64,000 nucleotides of DNA from Pigmentiphaga humi (lineage in GTDB: Bacteria; Pseudomonadota; Gammaproteobacteria; Burkholderiales; Burkholderiaceae_B). The notes under the pieces are model-generated. The model was not told where the DNA came from, did no database searches, and worked only from the letters and a program-made list of their open reading frames with translations. Positions 34,607 through 42,380 of this stretch are shown here, piece by piece. Position numbers and translations under genes: made by a program. The DNA lies in the NCBI RefSeq assembly GCF_900606115.1, contig NZ_UWPJ01000039.1, positions 186,001 through 250,000 on the forward strand, given 5' to 3'. Each line of letters opens with the position of its first letter. Positions within the stretch are counted from its first letter, which is position 1.

Positions 34607-34909
34607 TCAACCGGTTGTTCTGGGGGCTCGGCGGCGCTTGATGGCGGAAAGGGTGCTGCGAGCGTCTTTGATCTTGCCCGCAGCGACGTCGGCCAAGCCC
34701 TTGCTGGCGTCTTCTACCAGCAATAAGTGGATGCGCTCGCGCTCGAGCTGATGGTAGTAGTCCAGCCGCTGGGCATCGATGATGGCAACGTAGCTTTCGC
34801 CGTTTTTCGTGACGATTTTTTCTGCCCCGGCTTTCACCTGGTCGGCCAGTTCGGACAGATTGGCCCGAGCTTGGGAGAGCGGGATCACATCGCTGGCTGT
34901 GATGGGCAT
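34607..34909 (-). CDS. Phd/YefM-type antitoxin
   Basis: This 100-residue protein starts at ATG 34909 with GGAG upstream. The N-terminus (VIPLSQARANLSELADQVK) is the DNA-binding, dimerising Phd/YefM domain; the C-terminal part is basic and probably wraps the toxin. It sits first in the operon, as usual for type II antitoxins. A palindrome at 34930-34947 is its likely autoregulatory operator. Confidence 0.88.
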   Translation of the reverse strand: MPITASDVIPLSQARANLSELADQVKAGAEKIVTKNGESYVAIIDAQRLDYYHQLERERIHLLLVEDASKGLADVAAGKIKDARSTLSAIKRRRAPRTTG

Positions 34910-34929
34910 GGCTCACTCCGCTTCATGTT

Positions 34930-34947
34930 TGTACAAAATAGTGTACA
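34930..34947 (-). promoter_or_regulatory. operator palindrome of the toxin-antitoxin operon
   Basis: TGTACA-N6-TGTACA (18 bp) lies 21 bp before the antitoxin start, inside the likely promoter. Both halves are themselves palindromic. This is the expected place for Phd-type autorepression. Confidence 0.6.
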
Positions 34948-34970
34948 TGATGCGGTGCGGCTCTGCGACG

Positions 34971-36359
34971 TCAGAACTCTTCCAGAAACCGCATCCGAAA
35001 CCGGCGCCCCTTGATGTTGCTGTTGGATATCCGCGAGAACGCCTGTTTGGCAACCTGACGGTCCAGCGCCACATAAGAACTGAATTCGGCGACATTGATC
35101 TTCCCGACCTGCTCGAAAGTCAGCCCGCCATCCCCAGTCAGCGCGCCCAGCAGGTCTCCCGGCCGCAGCTTGTCCTTCTTGCCCCCTTGTATGCACAAGG
35201 TGATCATGCGCGCCCGCAGGGGACGGTCGGCCTTGGCGCGCAGCGATTTGAGATCGCCCCATTTCAGCGGTGAGCCCTGGTATTGCTCGATCAGGTTGGC
35301 CCAGCGCATTTCTTCCGGCGAACACAGGCTGAGCGCCAGCCCCTTCTGGTCGCCGCGGCCGCAGCGGCCGATGCGGTGCACGTGGACCTCGGTGTCCTTG
35401 GTCACGTCTACATTGATGACGGCGTTCAGGTTCTGTATGTCCAGGCCGCGGGCGGCGACGTCGGTGGCGACGAGGACGGCGCAGCTCTGGTTGGCGAACT
35501 GGATCAGGATTTCGTCGCGTTCCCGCTGTTCCAGATCGCCGTTGAGCGCGTGGGCGCTGATGCCTTCGGAGCGCAGGCGTTCCACCAGATCGTGGCTGCG
35601 AAGCTTGGTGTTGCAGAACGCCAGCGTCGATACCGGGCGGAAGTGGGCCAGCAGCGCGACCACGGCGTCCAGTCTTTCGCTTTCGTCGATCTCGTAGAAG
35701 ATTTGTTCGATGCGGCTGGCGTCGTGCTGGGCCTCGACCTTGACTTCGGCCGGGTTGCGCAGGAAGCGGGCGCTGAGCTTGCGGATGTTGTCGGGGTAGG
35801 TGGCCGAGAACAGCAGGGTCTGGCGCTTGGCCGGGCAGTGCGAGGCGATGGCGACGATGTCGTCGTAGAAACCCATGTCCACCATGCGGTCGGCCTCGTC
35901 CAGCACCAGCGTGTTCAGGCCGGACAGGTCCAGGCTGCCGCGCTCGAGGTGGTCCTGGATGCGTCCGGGCGTTCCCACCACGAGATGGGCGCCGCGGGCG
36001 AGCGATTCGGTCTGGGGGCGCGCGGCGGCGCCGCCGCACAGCGTCAATACTTTGACGTTGGGGATCAGTCGGGCCAGCCGGCGCATTTCCTGGGCGACCT
36101 GGTCGGCCAGTTCGCGGGTGGGACAGACTACCAGGGCCTGCGGAACGAGGCGGTTGACGTCCAGCGTCTGCAGCACGCCCAGGCCGAACGCCGCGGTCTT
36201 GCCGCTGCCGGTCTTGGCCTGCGCGATCAGGTCGCGGCCTTCCAGGATGAGCGGCAGGCTTTGCGCCTGGATGGGCGTCATCTGTTCGAAACCCAGGCCT
36301 TGCAGGTTGTCCAGCAAGGCGGGGAGGAGGGGCAGGGAGGAGAAGGGCGTAGTGGTCAC
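34971..36359 (-). CDS. dbpA: ATP-dependent RNA helicase DbpA
   Basis: This 462-residue DEAD-box helicase starts with GTG 36359. Motifs in order: Q motif region (GFEQMTPIQAQSLPLILEG), AKTGSGKT, PTRELADQV, DEAD, SAT, ATDVAARGLD and HRIGRCGR. The C-terminal 75 residues (IQGGKKDKLRPGDLLGALTG, INVAEFSSYVALDRQVAKQA) form the DbpA RNA-recognition domain that binds hairpin 92 of 23S rRNA during 50S assembly. This domain separates it from RhlE and SrmB. It is a chromosomal core gene; the accessory toxin-antitoxin block begins right after its stop. Confidence 0.92.
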   Translation of the reverse strand: MTTTPFSSLPLLPALLDNLQGLGFEQMTPIQAQSLPLILEGRDLIAQAKTGSGKTAAFGLGVLQTLDVNRLVPQALVVCPTRELADQVAQEMRRLARLIPNVKVLTLCGGAAARPQTESLARGAHLVVGTPGRIQDHLERGSLDLSGLNTLVLDEADRMVDMGFYDDIVAIASHCPAKRQTLLFSATYPDNIRKLSARFLRNPAEVKVEAQHDASRIEQIFYEIDESERLDAVVALLAHFRPVSTLAFCNTKLRSHDLVERLRSEGISAHALNGDLEQRERDEILIQFANQSCAVLVATDVAARGLDIQNLNAVINVDVTKDTEVHVHRIGRCGRGDQKGLALSLCSPEEMRWANLIEQYQGSPLKWGDLKSLRAKADRPLRARMITLCIQGGKKDKLRPGDLLGALTGDGGLTFEQVGKINVAEFSSYVALDRQVAKQAFSRISNSNIKGRRFRMRFLEEF

Positions 36360-36420
36360 GATGGCACGGATCGGAGGAACCGCGAAAGCTGGATCGACCG
36401 ACAGTGTATGCCCTCCGGTG

Positions 36421-36933
36421 TCAAGCCGGCTCCGCGCCCTCGTAGCGGACCATGATCAGCCAATCCGCGTGCACCGACGGCCGCTGCGCGCCCTCGACCT
36501 CGACCTCGACGGTGATGCTCCAGGTGCAGCGCGCCTCGCCGGGCCGGATTTCCTTCACCTCGGCCAGTGCGAACCTGGCCGATACACGCGCCCCGGAAGG
36601 CACGGGGGCCGTGAAGCGGATCTTGTCGAAACCGTAGTTCAACACCATGGCCGCGCCGGGAAAAGCGACGCAGCTCGCCTGCCAGTACGTCAGCAGGGAC
36701 AGCACGAGAAAGCCATGGGCGATGGTCCGGCCGTACGGGGATTCGGCCTGTGCGCGCGCCGGATCCACATGGATCCACTGGTTGTCGCGCGTGACCTGGC
36801 CGAACCGGTCGATCGTCTCTTGGTCTACGGCAACGGTGTCGGAAACGATGGCCGGCTGCCCGACGAAATCCACGAGCGCCTGCACGGAGTCGAACTGCCG
36901 GATTGCGGAAGAGAGCGGTGGATGGCTTGCCAT
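36421..36933 (-). CDS. MaoC-like enoyl-CoA hydratase (hot-dog fold)
   Basis: This 170-residue protein starts at ATG 36933, two bases after the thiolase stop; the longer open frame further upstream is antisense-type shadow of the thiolase. The motif TRDNQWIHVDPARAQ, with Asp and His of the (R)-hydratase active site, and YGRTIAHGFLVLSLL identify the MaoC/NodN family. It hydrates trans-2-enoyl-CoA to (R)-3-hydroxyacyl-CoA. It is the last gene of the Bug-CaiB-SDR-thiolase-MaoC operon, supplying the hydration step of a beta-oxidation-like route. Confidence 0.88.
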   Translation of the reverse strand: MASHPPLSSAIRQFDSVQALVDFVGQPAIVSDTVAVDQETIDRFGQVTRDNQWIHVDPARAQAESPYGRTIAHGFLVLSLLTYWQASCVAFPGAAMVLNYGFDKIRFTAPVPSGARVSARFALAEVKEIRPGEARCTWSITVEVEVEGAQRPSVHADWLIMVRYEGAEPA

Positions 36934-36935
36934 GG

Positions 36936-38123
36936 TCAGATCCGTTCGAAGATGGCGGCGATGCCCTGTCCGCCGCCTATGCACATGGTGACCAGCGCAT
37001 ACCGGCCGCCGATGCGGTGGAGTTCGTGCAAGGCCTTGACGGTGATGATGGCGCCGGTCGCGCCCACCGGATGGCCCAAGGCGATGCCCGATCCGTTGGG
37101 ATTCACCTTGCCGGGGTCGAACCCGAGCTCGCGGGCGACCGCGCAGGCCTGGGCCGCGAAGGCTTCGTTGGCTTCGATGACGTCGATATCGTCCACGCGC
37201 AGGCCGGCCTTGTCCAGCACGGTGCGCGTGGCGGGGACGGGACCGATGCCCATGTAGCGCGGATCCACGCCTGCGTGGGCATAGGCCACCAGCCGGGCCA
37301 GCGGCCGGGCGCCGCATGCCTGCGCGCGGGAGCGCTCCATCAGCACGAGCGCGGCCGCGCCATCGTTGATGCCCGATGCGTTGCCCGCCGTGACGGTGCC
37401 GTCGTCAGGCGCGAACGCGGGTCTGAGGCCGGCGAGATCCTGCAGGCTGATGTCGCTGCGCAGGTGCTCGTCCTGGGCGAACACGGTGCTGCCCTTGCGT
37501 CCCGGCACGGTAATCGGGACGAGCTGCGAGGCGAAGCGGCCTTCGGCGACCGCCCGTGCCGCCCGCTGATGGCTTTCGACGGCGAGCGCATCCTGCTCGC
37601 CGCGCGTAATGCCGTATTTCCTGGCGACGTTTTCCGCCGTCATGCCCATGTGGATGCGGTGGAAAGGGTCGTGCAGCGCGCCGAGCAGGGTGTCCACCAT
37701 GGCGGTGTCGCCCATGCGCGCGCCCACGCGCATGGCCTGGCTGGCGTAGGGAGCGCGCGACATGCTTTCGGCCCCGCCGGCGACCGCCGTGGCGCAGTCG
37801 CCGAGCAGGATGGATTGCGCGGCGGAAACGATGGCCTGCAGGCCCGACCCGCACAAGCGGTTGACGTTGAAGGCCGGCGTGTGCTCGCCGCAGCCTCCTT
37901 CGATGGCCGCGACGCGCGATAGATACAGGTCGCGGGGTTCGGTATTGATGACCTGGCCGAAGCAGACGTGCTCTACTTGGCTTGGGTCGATCTCCGCGCG
38001 CGCTACGGCGGCGCGGAGGACCTCGGTGGCGAGCGCGACGGGCGGAACGTCCTTGAGGCCCTTGCCGAAGCTCCCGATGGGGGTGCGGACGCCGGATAGG
38101 ACGACGACTTCTCTAGTTGCCAT
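36936..38123 (-). CDS. acetyl-CoA C-acyltransferase (thiolase)
   Basis: This 395-residue protein starts at ATG 38123; a GTG three codons earlier is possible. Thiolase signatures are NRLCGSGLQAI (nucleophile Cys about 88), the GGAESMSRAPY block, NPNGSGIALGHPVGATGA and CIGGGQGIAAIFE with the second active-site Cys. It cleaves or condenses 3-oxoacyl-CoA with CoA. It lies within the CoA-dependent operon between the SDR and MaoC genes. Confidence 0.93.
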   Translation of the reverse strand: MATREVVVLSGVRTPIGSFGKGLKDVPPVALATEVLRAAVARAEIDPSQVEHVCFGQVINTEPRDLYLSRVAAIEGGCGEHTPAFNVNRLCGSGLQAIVSAAQSILLGDCATAVAGGAESMSRAPYASQAMRVGARMGDTAMVDTLLGALHDPFHRIHMGMTAENVARKYGITRGEQDALAVESHQRAARAVAEGRFASQLVPITVPGRKGSTVFAQDEHLRSDISLQDLAGLRPAFAPDDGTVTAGNASGINDGAAALVLMERSRAQACGARPLARLVAYAHAGVDPRYMGIGPVPATRTVLDKAGLRVDDIDVIEANEAFAAQACAVARELGFDPGKVNPNGSGIALGHPVGATGAIITVKALHELHRIGGRYALVTMCIGGGQGIAAIFERI

Positions 38124-38138
38124 GGTGTGCACTCAGGG

Positions 38139-39044
38139 CTAAGCGGGGCTGGGTTGGCGGCGAGCCTGGGCCTTGGCGATCTCGTGGCGCAACTGGTCGA
38201 AGCCGGTGGCGGGGACGATTTCCCCCCGGCGATCGGCCACCTGGTCCAGCCGGTCGATCAGGGCGTTGGCCGACAATTCCGCCTGGTCCAGGCAGATGCC
38301 CTGGGTCATGGTGATGTTCGCCTGCTCGAAACTTCCCGCGCCGGCCAGCAGGATGGTGCGGTTCGGGGCGTTTTCCGCAACCAGGGCGACCACGGCGGGG
38401 CTGACCGACTCGGGCGCGAGCATGTCGAGCGCTTCCCGTTCGAGCAGGCCTTCGGTCATGGCGGTGGCGGCCGTGGGCGCGAGGCAGTTCACGTGCACGC
38501 CGTATTTTTCGCCTTCGAGAGCCAGGGTCTGCATCAGGCCGACCAGCGCCATCTTTGCCGCGGCGTAGTTGGCCTGGCCGAAGTTGCCGTAGAGGCCGGA
38601 GGAGGACGTCGTCATTACGATGCGCCCATAGTTCTGTTCGCGCATGGCGTTCCACACCGCGTGGGTGCAGTGCACCGAACCCATCAGGTGCACCTCCATC
38701 ACGAGCCGGAAATCCTCCAGGCTCATCTTGGCGAAAGTCTTGTCGCGCAGGATGCCCGCGTTGTTCACCAGAATGTCGACGCGGCCCCACTGGGCGACCG
38801 CGTGTTCCACCATCGCCTGGACCTGCCGGGGATCGGTCACGTCGGCGCCGTGTGCGAAAGCATCGCCGCCGGCCGCGCGAATCGCGCCTACGACGGCTTG
38901 CGCTGCGGAGTCCGGCCGGTCGGCCCCCATGTCGTTGACCAGCACCTTGGCGCCATGGCGCGCGAGTTCGAGCGCATGGGAACGACCCAGGCCGCGGCCG
39001 GCCCCCGTCACGATGGCGATGCGGCCTTGCAGAAGTTGTGTCAT
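38139..39044 (-). CDS. SDR oxidoreductase, MFE-2 dehydrogenase-like
   Basis: This 301-residue protein has TGAGRGLG and NNAG motifs, and YAAAK as the catalytic Tyr/Lys. The opening LLQGRIAIVTGAGRGLGRSH and LVNDMGADRPDS resemble the dehydrogenase domain of peroxisomal-type multifunctional enzyme 2, which acts on (R)-3-hydroxyacyl-CoA. With the (R)-specific MaoC hydratase and the thiolase it would complete one oxidation cycle. The C-terminal 50 residues are an extension beyond the usual 250. Confidence 0.87.
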   Translation of the reverse strand: MTQLLQGRIAIVTGAGRGLGRSHALELARHGAKVLVNDMGADRPDSAAQAVVGAIRAAGGDAFAHGADVTDPRQVQAMVEHAVAQWGRVDILVNNAGILRDKTFAKMSLEDFRLVMEVHLMGSVHCTHAVWNAMREQNYGRIVMTTSSSGLYGNFGQANYAAAKMALVGLMQTLALEGEKYGVHVNCLAPTAATAMTEGLLEREALDMLAPESVSPAVVALVAENAPNRTILLAGAGSFEQANITMTQGICLDQAELSANALIDRLDQVADRRGEIVPATGFDQLRHEIAKAQARRQPSPA

Positions 39045-39068
39045 AGGTTCTCTAGGTTGTCGAAATGC

Positions 39069-40325
39069 TCAGGGTGCCAAAGGGGTGGGGGCCTCGTCGC
39101 ATGTCCGGATGACCCCGGCACGCTCGAGTTCGGCGAGGGCTTCGTCATCCAGGCCGGTTTCCGCCAGCACGGCGCGGGTGTCCTGGCCCAGCGCAGGCGC
39201 GCCGGCCCGGCTGGGGCCGCCGTCCTGGTCCACATTAAAACCGATCCCCCGGGTCCTGACTTCGGCGTCGCCCTGGCGGAAGCGGTAGTCGGGCAAGTTC
39301 ACGCAGCCGGTGGCATCGGCCTCTTGGAGGAATTCCTCGAGTTTCCTCACCCTGGCTGCAGGCACGCCCGCATGGCTCAGGAGTTCCTCCAGCCGTGCCG
39401 CGCCGCGGGCCGCGAAGGCCTGGCGCAAGCGTTGCGCGACGTAGTCACGATCGTTCGGCACCACGAATCCGTTGGGGGCATTGAACGCCGCGAGGTCGAG
39501 CGCCCGGGCGTCGCCGCACAGTTCCTCGATGCCGAGGATGGCGGCGAGCTTGCGGAACTGGGCCGGCGTGTTCGCGGCGACCGCCAGCCAGCCGTCCGCG
39601 CATGGGTAGGTGTCGGCCGCCGGGCTGCCCGTATAGCCGCGGTTGCCGACCCGGCGCGTCGGCGCGCCGTCGGTCAGGAATGCGCAGGCGTTGGTGTACA
39701 TGAGCATCAGGGAAGCCTGGACCATGGAGGCGTCGATGTACTGGCCGGTTCCATCGCGGGACCTGCGGTGCAGCGACGCGACGATGGACAGCGCGCCCAG
39801 CATGCCGACCGCCACGTCGATGACGGGGAAGCCGACCTTGAGCGGTGGCGCGTCGTCTCCCTCGCCGGACATCATCATCATGCCGGTCAGTGCCTGCACG
39901 ACGTGGTCGTAGGCGCCGCGCCCGGACCAGTCTCCCTGCTGGCCGAAGCCCGAGATGGAGCAGTAGACGATGTCCGGCCGGACTGCCTTGATCGATGCGT
40001 AGTCGAGCCCGTAGCGCGCGACCACGCCGGGCCGGAAGTTCTCGATGAATACGTCGGCGGATGCGGCAAGCGTCCGCAGCAGTTCGGCGCCTTGCGGGGT
40101 GCGGATGTCCAGCGCCAGCGACTGCTTGCCGGCGTTGAGGGCGGCGAATCCGGTGGGTGTATCGGTGTCCGCCCCGTTCTTCATCGAGCGCAGGACTTCG
40201 CCCGCCAGCGGCGGTTCCACCTTGATGACTTCGGCGCCCAATTGGGCCAGATAGAACGAGGTCAGGGGCCCGGCGATCACGTGCGACAGATCCAGCACGC
40301 GCACGCCTTCGAGTGGCTTGGCCAT
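39069..40325 (-). CDS. CaiB/BaiF family CoA-transferase
   Basis: This 418-residue protein starts at ATG 40325; the longer frame upstream has no ribosome site. The N-terminus (LEGVRVLDLSHVIAGPLTSF, LAQLGAEVIKVEPP) is the class III CoA-transferase signature, and FIENFRPGVVARYGLDYASI, YCSISGFGQQGDW follow. It transfers CoA between an acyl-CoA donor and a carboxylic acid. Placed directly after the Bug gene, it probably activates the acid bound and imported from outside. Confidence 0.92.
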   Translation of the reverse strand: MAKPLEGVRVLDLSHVIAGPLTSFYLAQLGAEVIKVEPPLAGEVLRSMKNGADTDTPTGFAALNAGKQSLALDIRTPQGAELLRTLAASADVFIENFRPGVVARYGLDYASIKAVRPDIVYCSISGFGQQGDWSGRGAYDHVVQALTGMMMMSGEGDDAPPLKVGFPVIDVAVGMLGALSIVASLHRRSRDGTGQYIDASMVQASLMLMYTNACAFLTDGAPTRRVGNRGYTGSPAADTYPCADGWLAVAANTPAQFRKLAAILGIEELCGDARALDLAAFNAPNGFVVPNDRDYVAQRLRQAFAARGAARLEELLSHAGVPAARVRKLEEFLQEADATGCVNLPDYRFRQGDAEVRTRGIGFNVDQDGGPSRAGAPALGQDTRAVLAETGLDDEALAELERAGVIRTCDEAPTPLAP

Positions 40326-40338
40326 GAATGCTTCCCGG

Positions 40339-41316
40339 TCAGCCGGCGGTGATGCCGGTGAGTTTGACGATGTCGGCCCACTTGCGGTATTCGCTGCGCA
40401 CGAACGCTGCATCGGCCTGCGGGCTGTCGCTCCGGATCACGCGGTTTCCGGTCGCTTCGAACAGGCTCTTGACCGAGGCGTCCTGAAGCGCCGCCGTCGT
40501 CGCTTCGAATAGCTTGGCGACCGTTTCAGCGGGCGATTTCCGGGGCAGCCAGAGGCCGAACCAGAATTCCTGGACCGCCAGTTCGCTGTGCAGGATGTCG
40601 TACAGCGGCGGAATGCCGGGAAGCTCGGGCAGGGGCTCGCGGCTGGTCACGGCCAGGGCGCGCAGCTTGCCGCTCTTGACCTGCGGAATGGCGGTTCCCG
40701 CGATGGTGAAGGAGAAGTCCGTGTCGCCGCGCTGGAGAGAAATGGGGATTTCCACCGAGCCCTTGAACGGAATGTGCACCGCATCGGCCTTTAGCAGCGA
40801 CACGAACGTGGCGCCGCCCAGATGCGCGCCCGACCCGATGCCGCCCGACGCGTAGTTCAGCTTCCTGGACTGAGTGCGCAACGCGGCAACGAGGTCCTGC
40901 ACCGTGCGGTAGGGCGAGTCGGCGGCCACGACCAGCACGGTAGGGGAGGTGGCGATGACGGTGACCGGCACGAAATCGTTCACCGGATCGAACATCAGGC
41001 TGGGCTGCAAGGCCTTCTGGATCAGATGCGAATTCGAACCCAGCAGCACGGTGTAGCCGTCTGCCGGCGCCTGGGCGGCGTGCTGGGCGGCGAGCACCCC
41101 GCCCGCGCCGACCTTGTTGTCGACCACGATGGGCTGGCCCAGCGCCGCGCCCAGAACAGGACCGAACTGCCGCACCATGATGTCGGGTCCGCCGCCGGCG
41201 GCGTACGGGACGACGATGCGCACCGCTTTCGCGGGGTAGGGTTGAGCGGCCCGCGCCGCGGCGTGGAGCGTCAGGCCGGCGCCCAAGGCGCCCAGGCAGA
41301 ATGTGCGGCGTTGCAT
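40339..41316 (-). CDS. Bug/TctC-type periplasmic solute-binding protein
   Basis: This 325-residue protein starts at ATG 41316 with AGGAGA upstream. A signal peptide (MQRRTFCLGALGAGLTLHAA, cleavage near ARAAQP; the RR is compatible with Tat export) precedes the Bug-fold sequence YPAKAVRIVVPYAAGGGPDI. IVDNKVGAGGVLAA and YTVLLGSNSHL are other family blocks. Bug proteins bind carboxylates, aromatic or amide compounds; the receptor here probably delivers the substrate of the CoA operon. It is the first gene after the divergent LysR promoter. No TctA/TctB membrane genes are nearby. Confidence 0.93.
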   Translation of the reverse strand: MQRRTFCLGALGAGLTLHAAARAAQPYPAKAVRIVVPYAAGGGPDIMVRQFGPVLGAALGQPIVVDNKVGAGGVLAAQHAAQAPADGYTVLLGSNSHLIQKALQPSLMFDPVNDFVPVTVIATSPTVLVVAADSPYRTVQDLVAALRTQSRKLNYASGGIGSGAHLGGATFVSLLKADAVHIPFKGSVEIPISLQRGDTDFSFTIAGTAIPQVKSGKLRALAVTSREPLPELPGIPPLYDILHSELAVQEFWFGLWLPRKSPAETVAKLFEATTAALQDASVKSLFEATGNRVIRSDSPQADAAFVRSEYRKWADIVKLTGITAG

Positions 41317-41352
41317 GGTGTCTCCTTGTATTGCCTGCAGCATAGCGAACGG

Positions 41353-41388
41353 CACCATCTATAAAAAGTAATATATTTTCATATGGTG
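41353..41388. promoter_or_regulatory. dyad between divergent Bug and LysR genes
   Basis: CACCAT (41353-41358) and ATGGTG (41383-41388) form an inverted pair with 24 bp of AT-rich sequence between them, in the 104-bp divergent intergenic region. It is a candidate LysR-type operator controlling both directions. Confidence 0.45.
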
Positions 41389-41420
41389 ATAGCTTTATTT
41401 TTGATCTCTTGGGAGGAGTA

Positions 41421-42353
41421 GTGATCGCACCTGATCATCTGGTCGCCAAGCTGCGCTTTCGCCATCTGCGCCTGTTGAAGGAAGTACAGGCCACGGGCAG
41501 TCTCCGGGCAGCGGGCCAGGCGCTCAACCTGACGCAACCGGCCATCAGCAAGGCGCTGACCGAGATCGAGAACGCGTTCGGCTTCGCTCTGTTCGTGCGT
41601 ACGGCGCGCGGCCTGACGCCGACCGAGCAGGGGAAGGTGGTGCTGCGCGGCGCTACCTTGCTGCTGGAAGAACTCGACCATCTCCGCTCGGAGGCCGTTG
41701 CCGTCGATCGTTTCGCGGCCCAGATCCGGATCGGCGCGCCCCCGTTCCTGGCGCAGACCTACTTGCCCGGCGTGATTGCGAGATTGGTGAACCAGGCATT
41801 GCCCGTACGGGTGCAACTGCTGGAAGACCGGGTTCCCCCGCTGATCGATGCGCTGCGCCGAGGCGAGCTCGATGCGCTGATCACGACCTTCCCGCTGCAG
41901 ATGCTGGAGTCCGATGCCGCGGCGTTCGAATACGTCAAGCTGTTCGAGGTTCAGTTCGCCGTCGTCGCGCCGCCCGGGCATCCGCTCGTGCGCGCGCGGC
42001 GCGTGGATTGGGCGCGTCTGTCGCGGGAGCCATGGGTGATGCCGACCGAAGGATCGATGGGCCGCAAGCTCATCGAGGACTGCTTCACGCATGCCGGGCT
42101 GCCCATGCCTTTGCCCGCGATCGAATCGACCAGTCCGACGACCAGCGTCCAACTGGTGGGCGCGGGCCTGGGCATAGGCATCATCCCCGACGTGGAGCTG
42201 CTGCACCACAGCGCATTGCGGGCGGGCACGGTCAAGCAGATACGCGTCGCGCCCGAGCCGCCGGCCAGCGTGGTGGCCTTGATCGTCCGCAAAGGGCCGG
42301 TCAATTCCCGGGTGGTTTTGTTGAAGGAAGCGTTGGAGCTTCAGTTAACCTAA
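41421..42353 (+). CDS. LysR-type regulator divergent from the CoA operon
   Basis: This 310-residue protein; a GTG start at 41421 is favoured by GGAGGAG four bases before it. The helix-turn-helix is in LRFRHLRLLKEVQATGSLRA, LTQPAISKALTEIENAFGF; a substrate-binding domain follows (AQIRIGAPPFLAQTYLPGV). The GbpR/PcaQ-like opening is typical of regulators of aromatic or sugar-acid uptake. It is expected to autoregulate and switch on the divergent Bug-CaiB-SDR-thiolase-MaoC genes when the substrate is present. Confidence 0.9.
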   Translation: MIAPDHLVAKLRFRHLRLLKEVQATGSLRAAGQALNLTQPAISKALTEIENAFGFALFVRTARGLTPTEQGKVVLRGATLLLEELDHLRSEAVAVDRFAAQIRIGAPPFLAQTYLPGVIARLVNQALPVRVQLLEDRVPPLIDALRRGELDALITTFPLQMLESDAAAFEYVKLFEVQFAVVAPPGHPLVRARRVDWARLSREPWVMPTEGSMGRKLIEDCFTHAGLPMPLPAIESTSPTTSVQLVGAGLGIGIIPDVELLHHSALRAGTVKQIRVAPEPPASVVALIVRKGPVNSRVVLLKEALELQLT

Positions 42354-42380
42354 CCGTTTCCCGGCAATGTTGCGTATTCC

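Noticed and set aside
38127-40352. Plus-strand open frame of 741 codons opposite the SDR and CoA-transferase genes
   Set aside because: The opposite strand encodes two recognised enzymes over the same bases; this frame has no ribosome site or domain.
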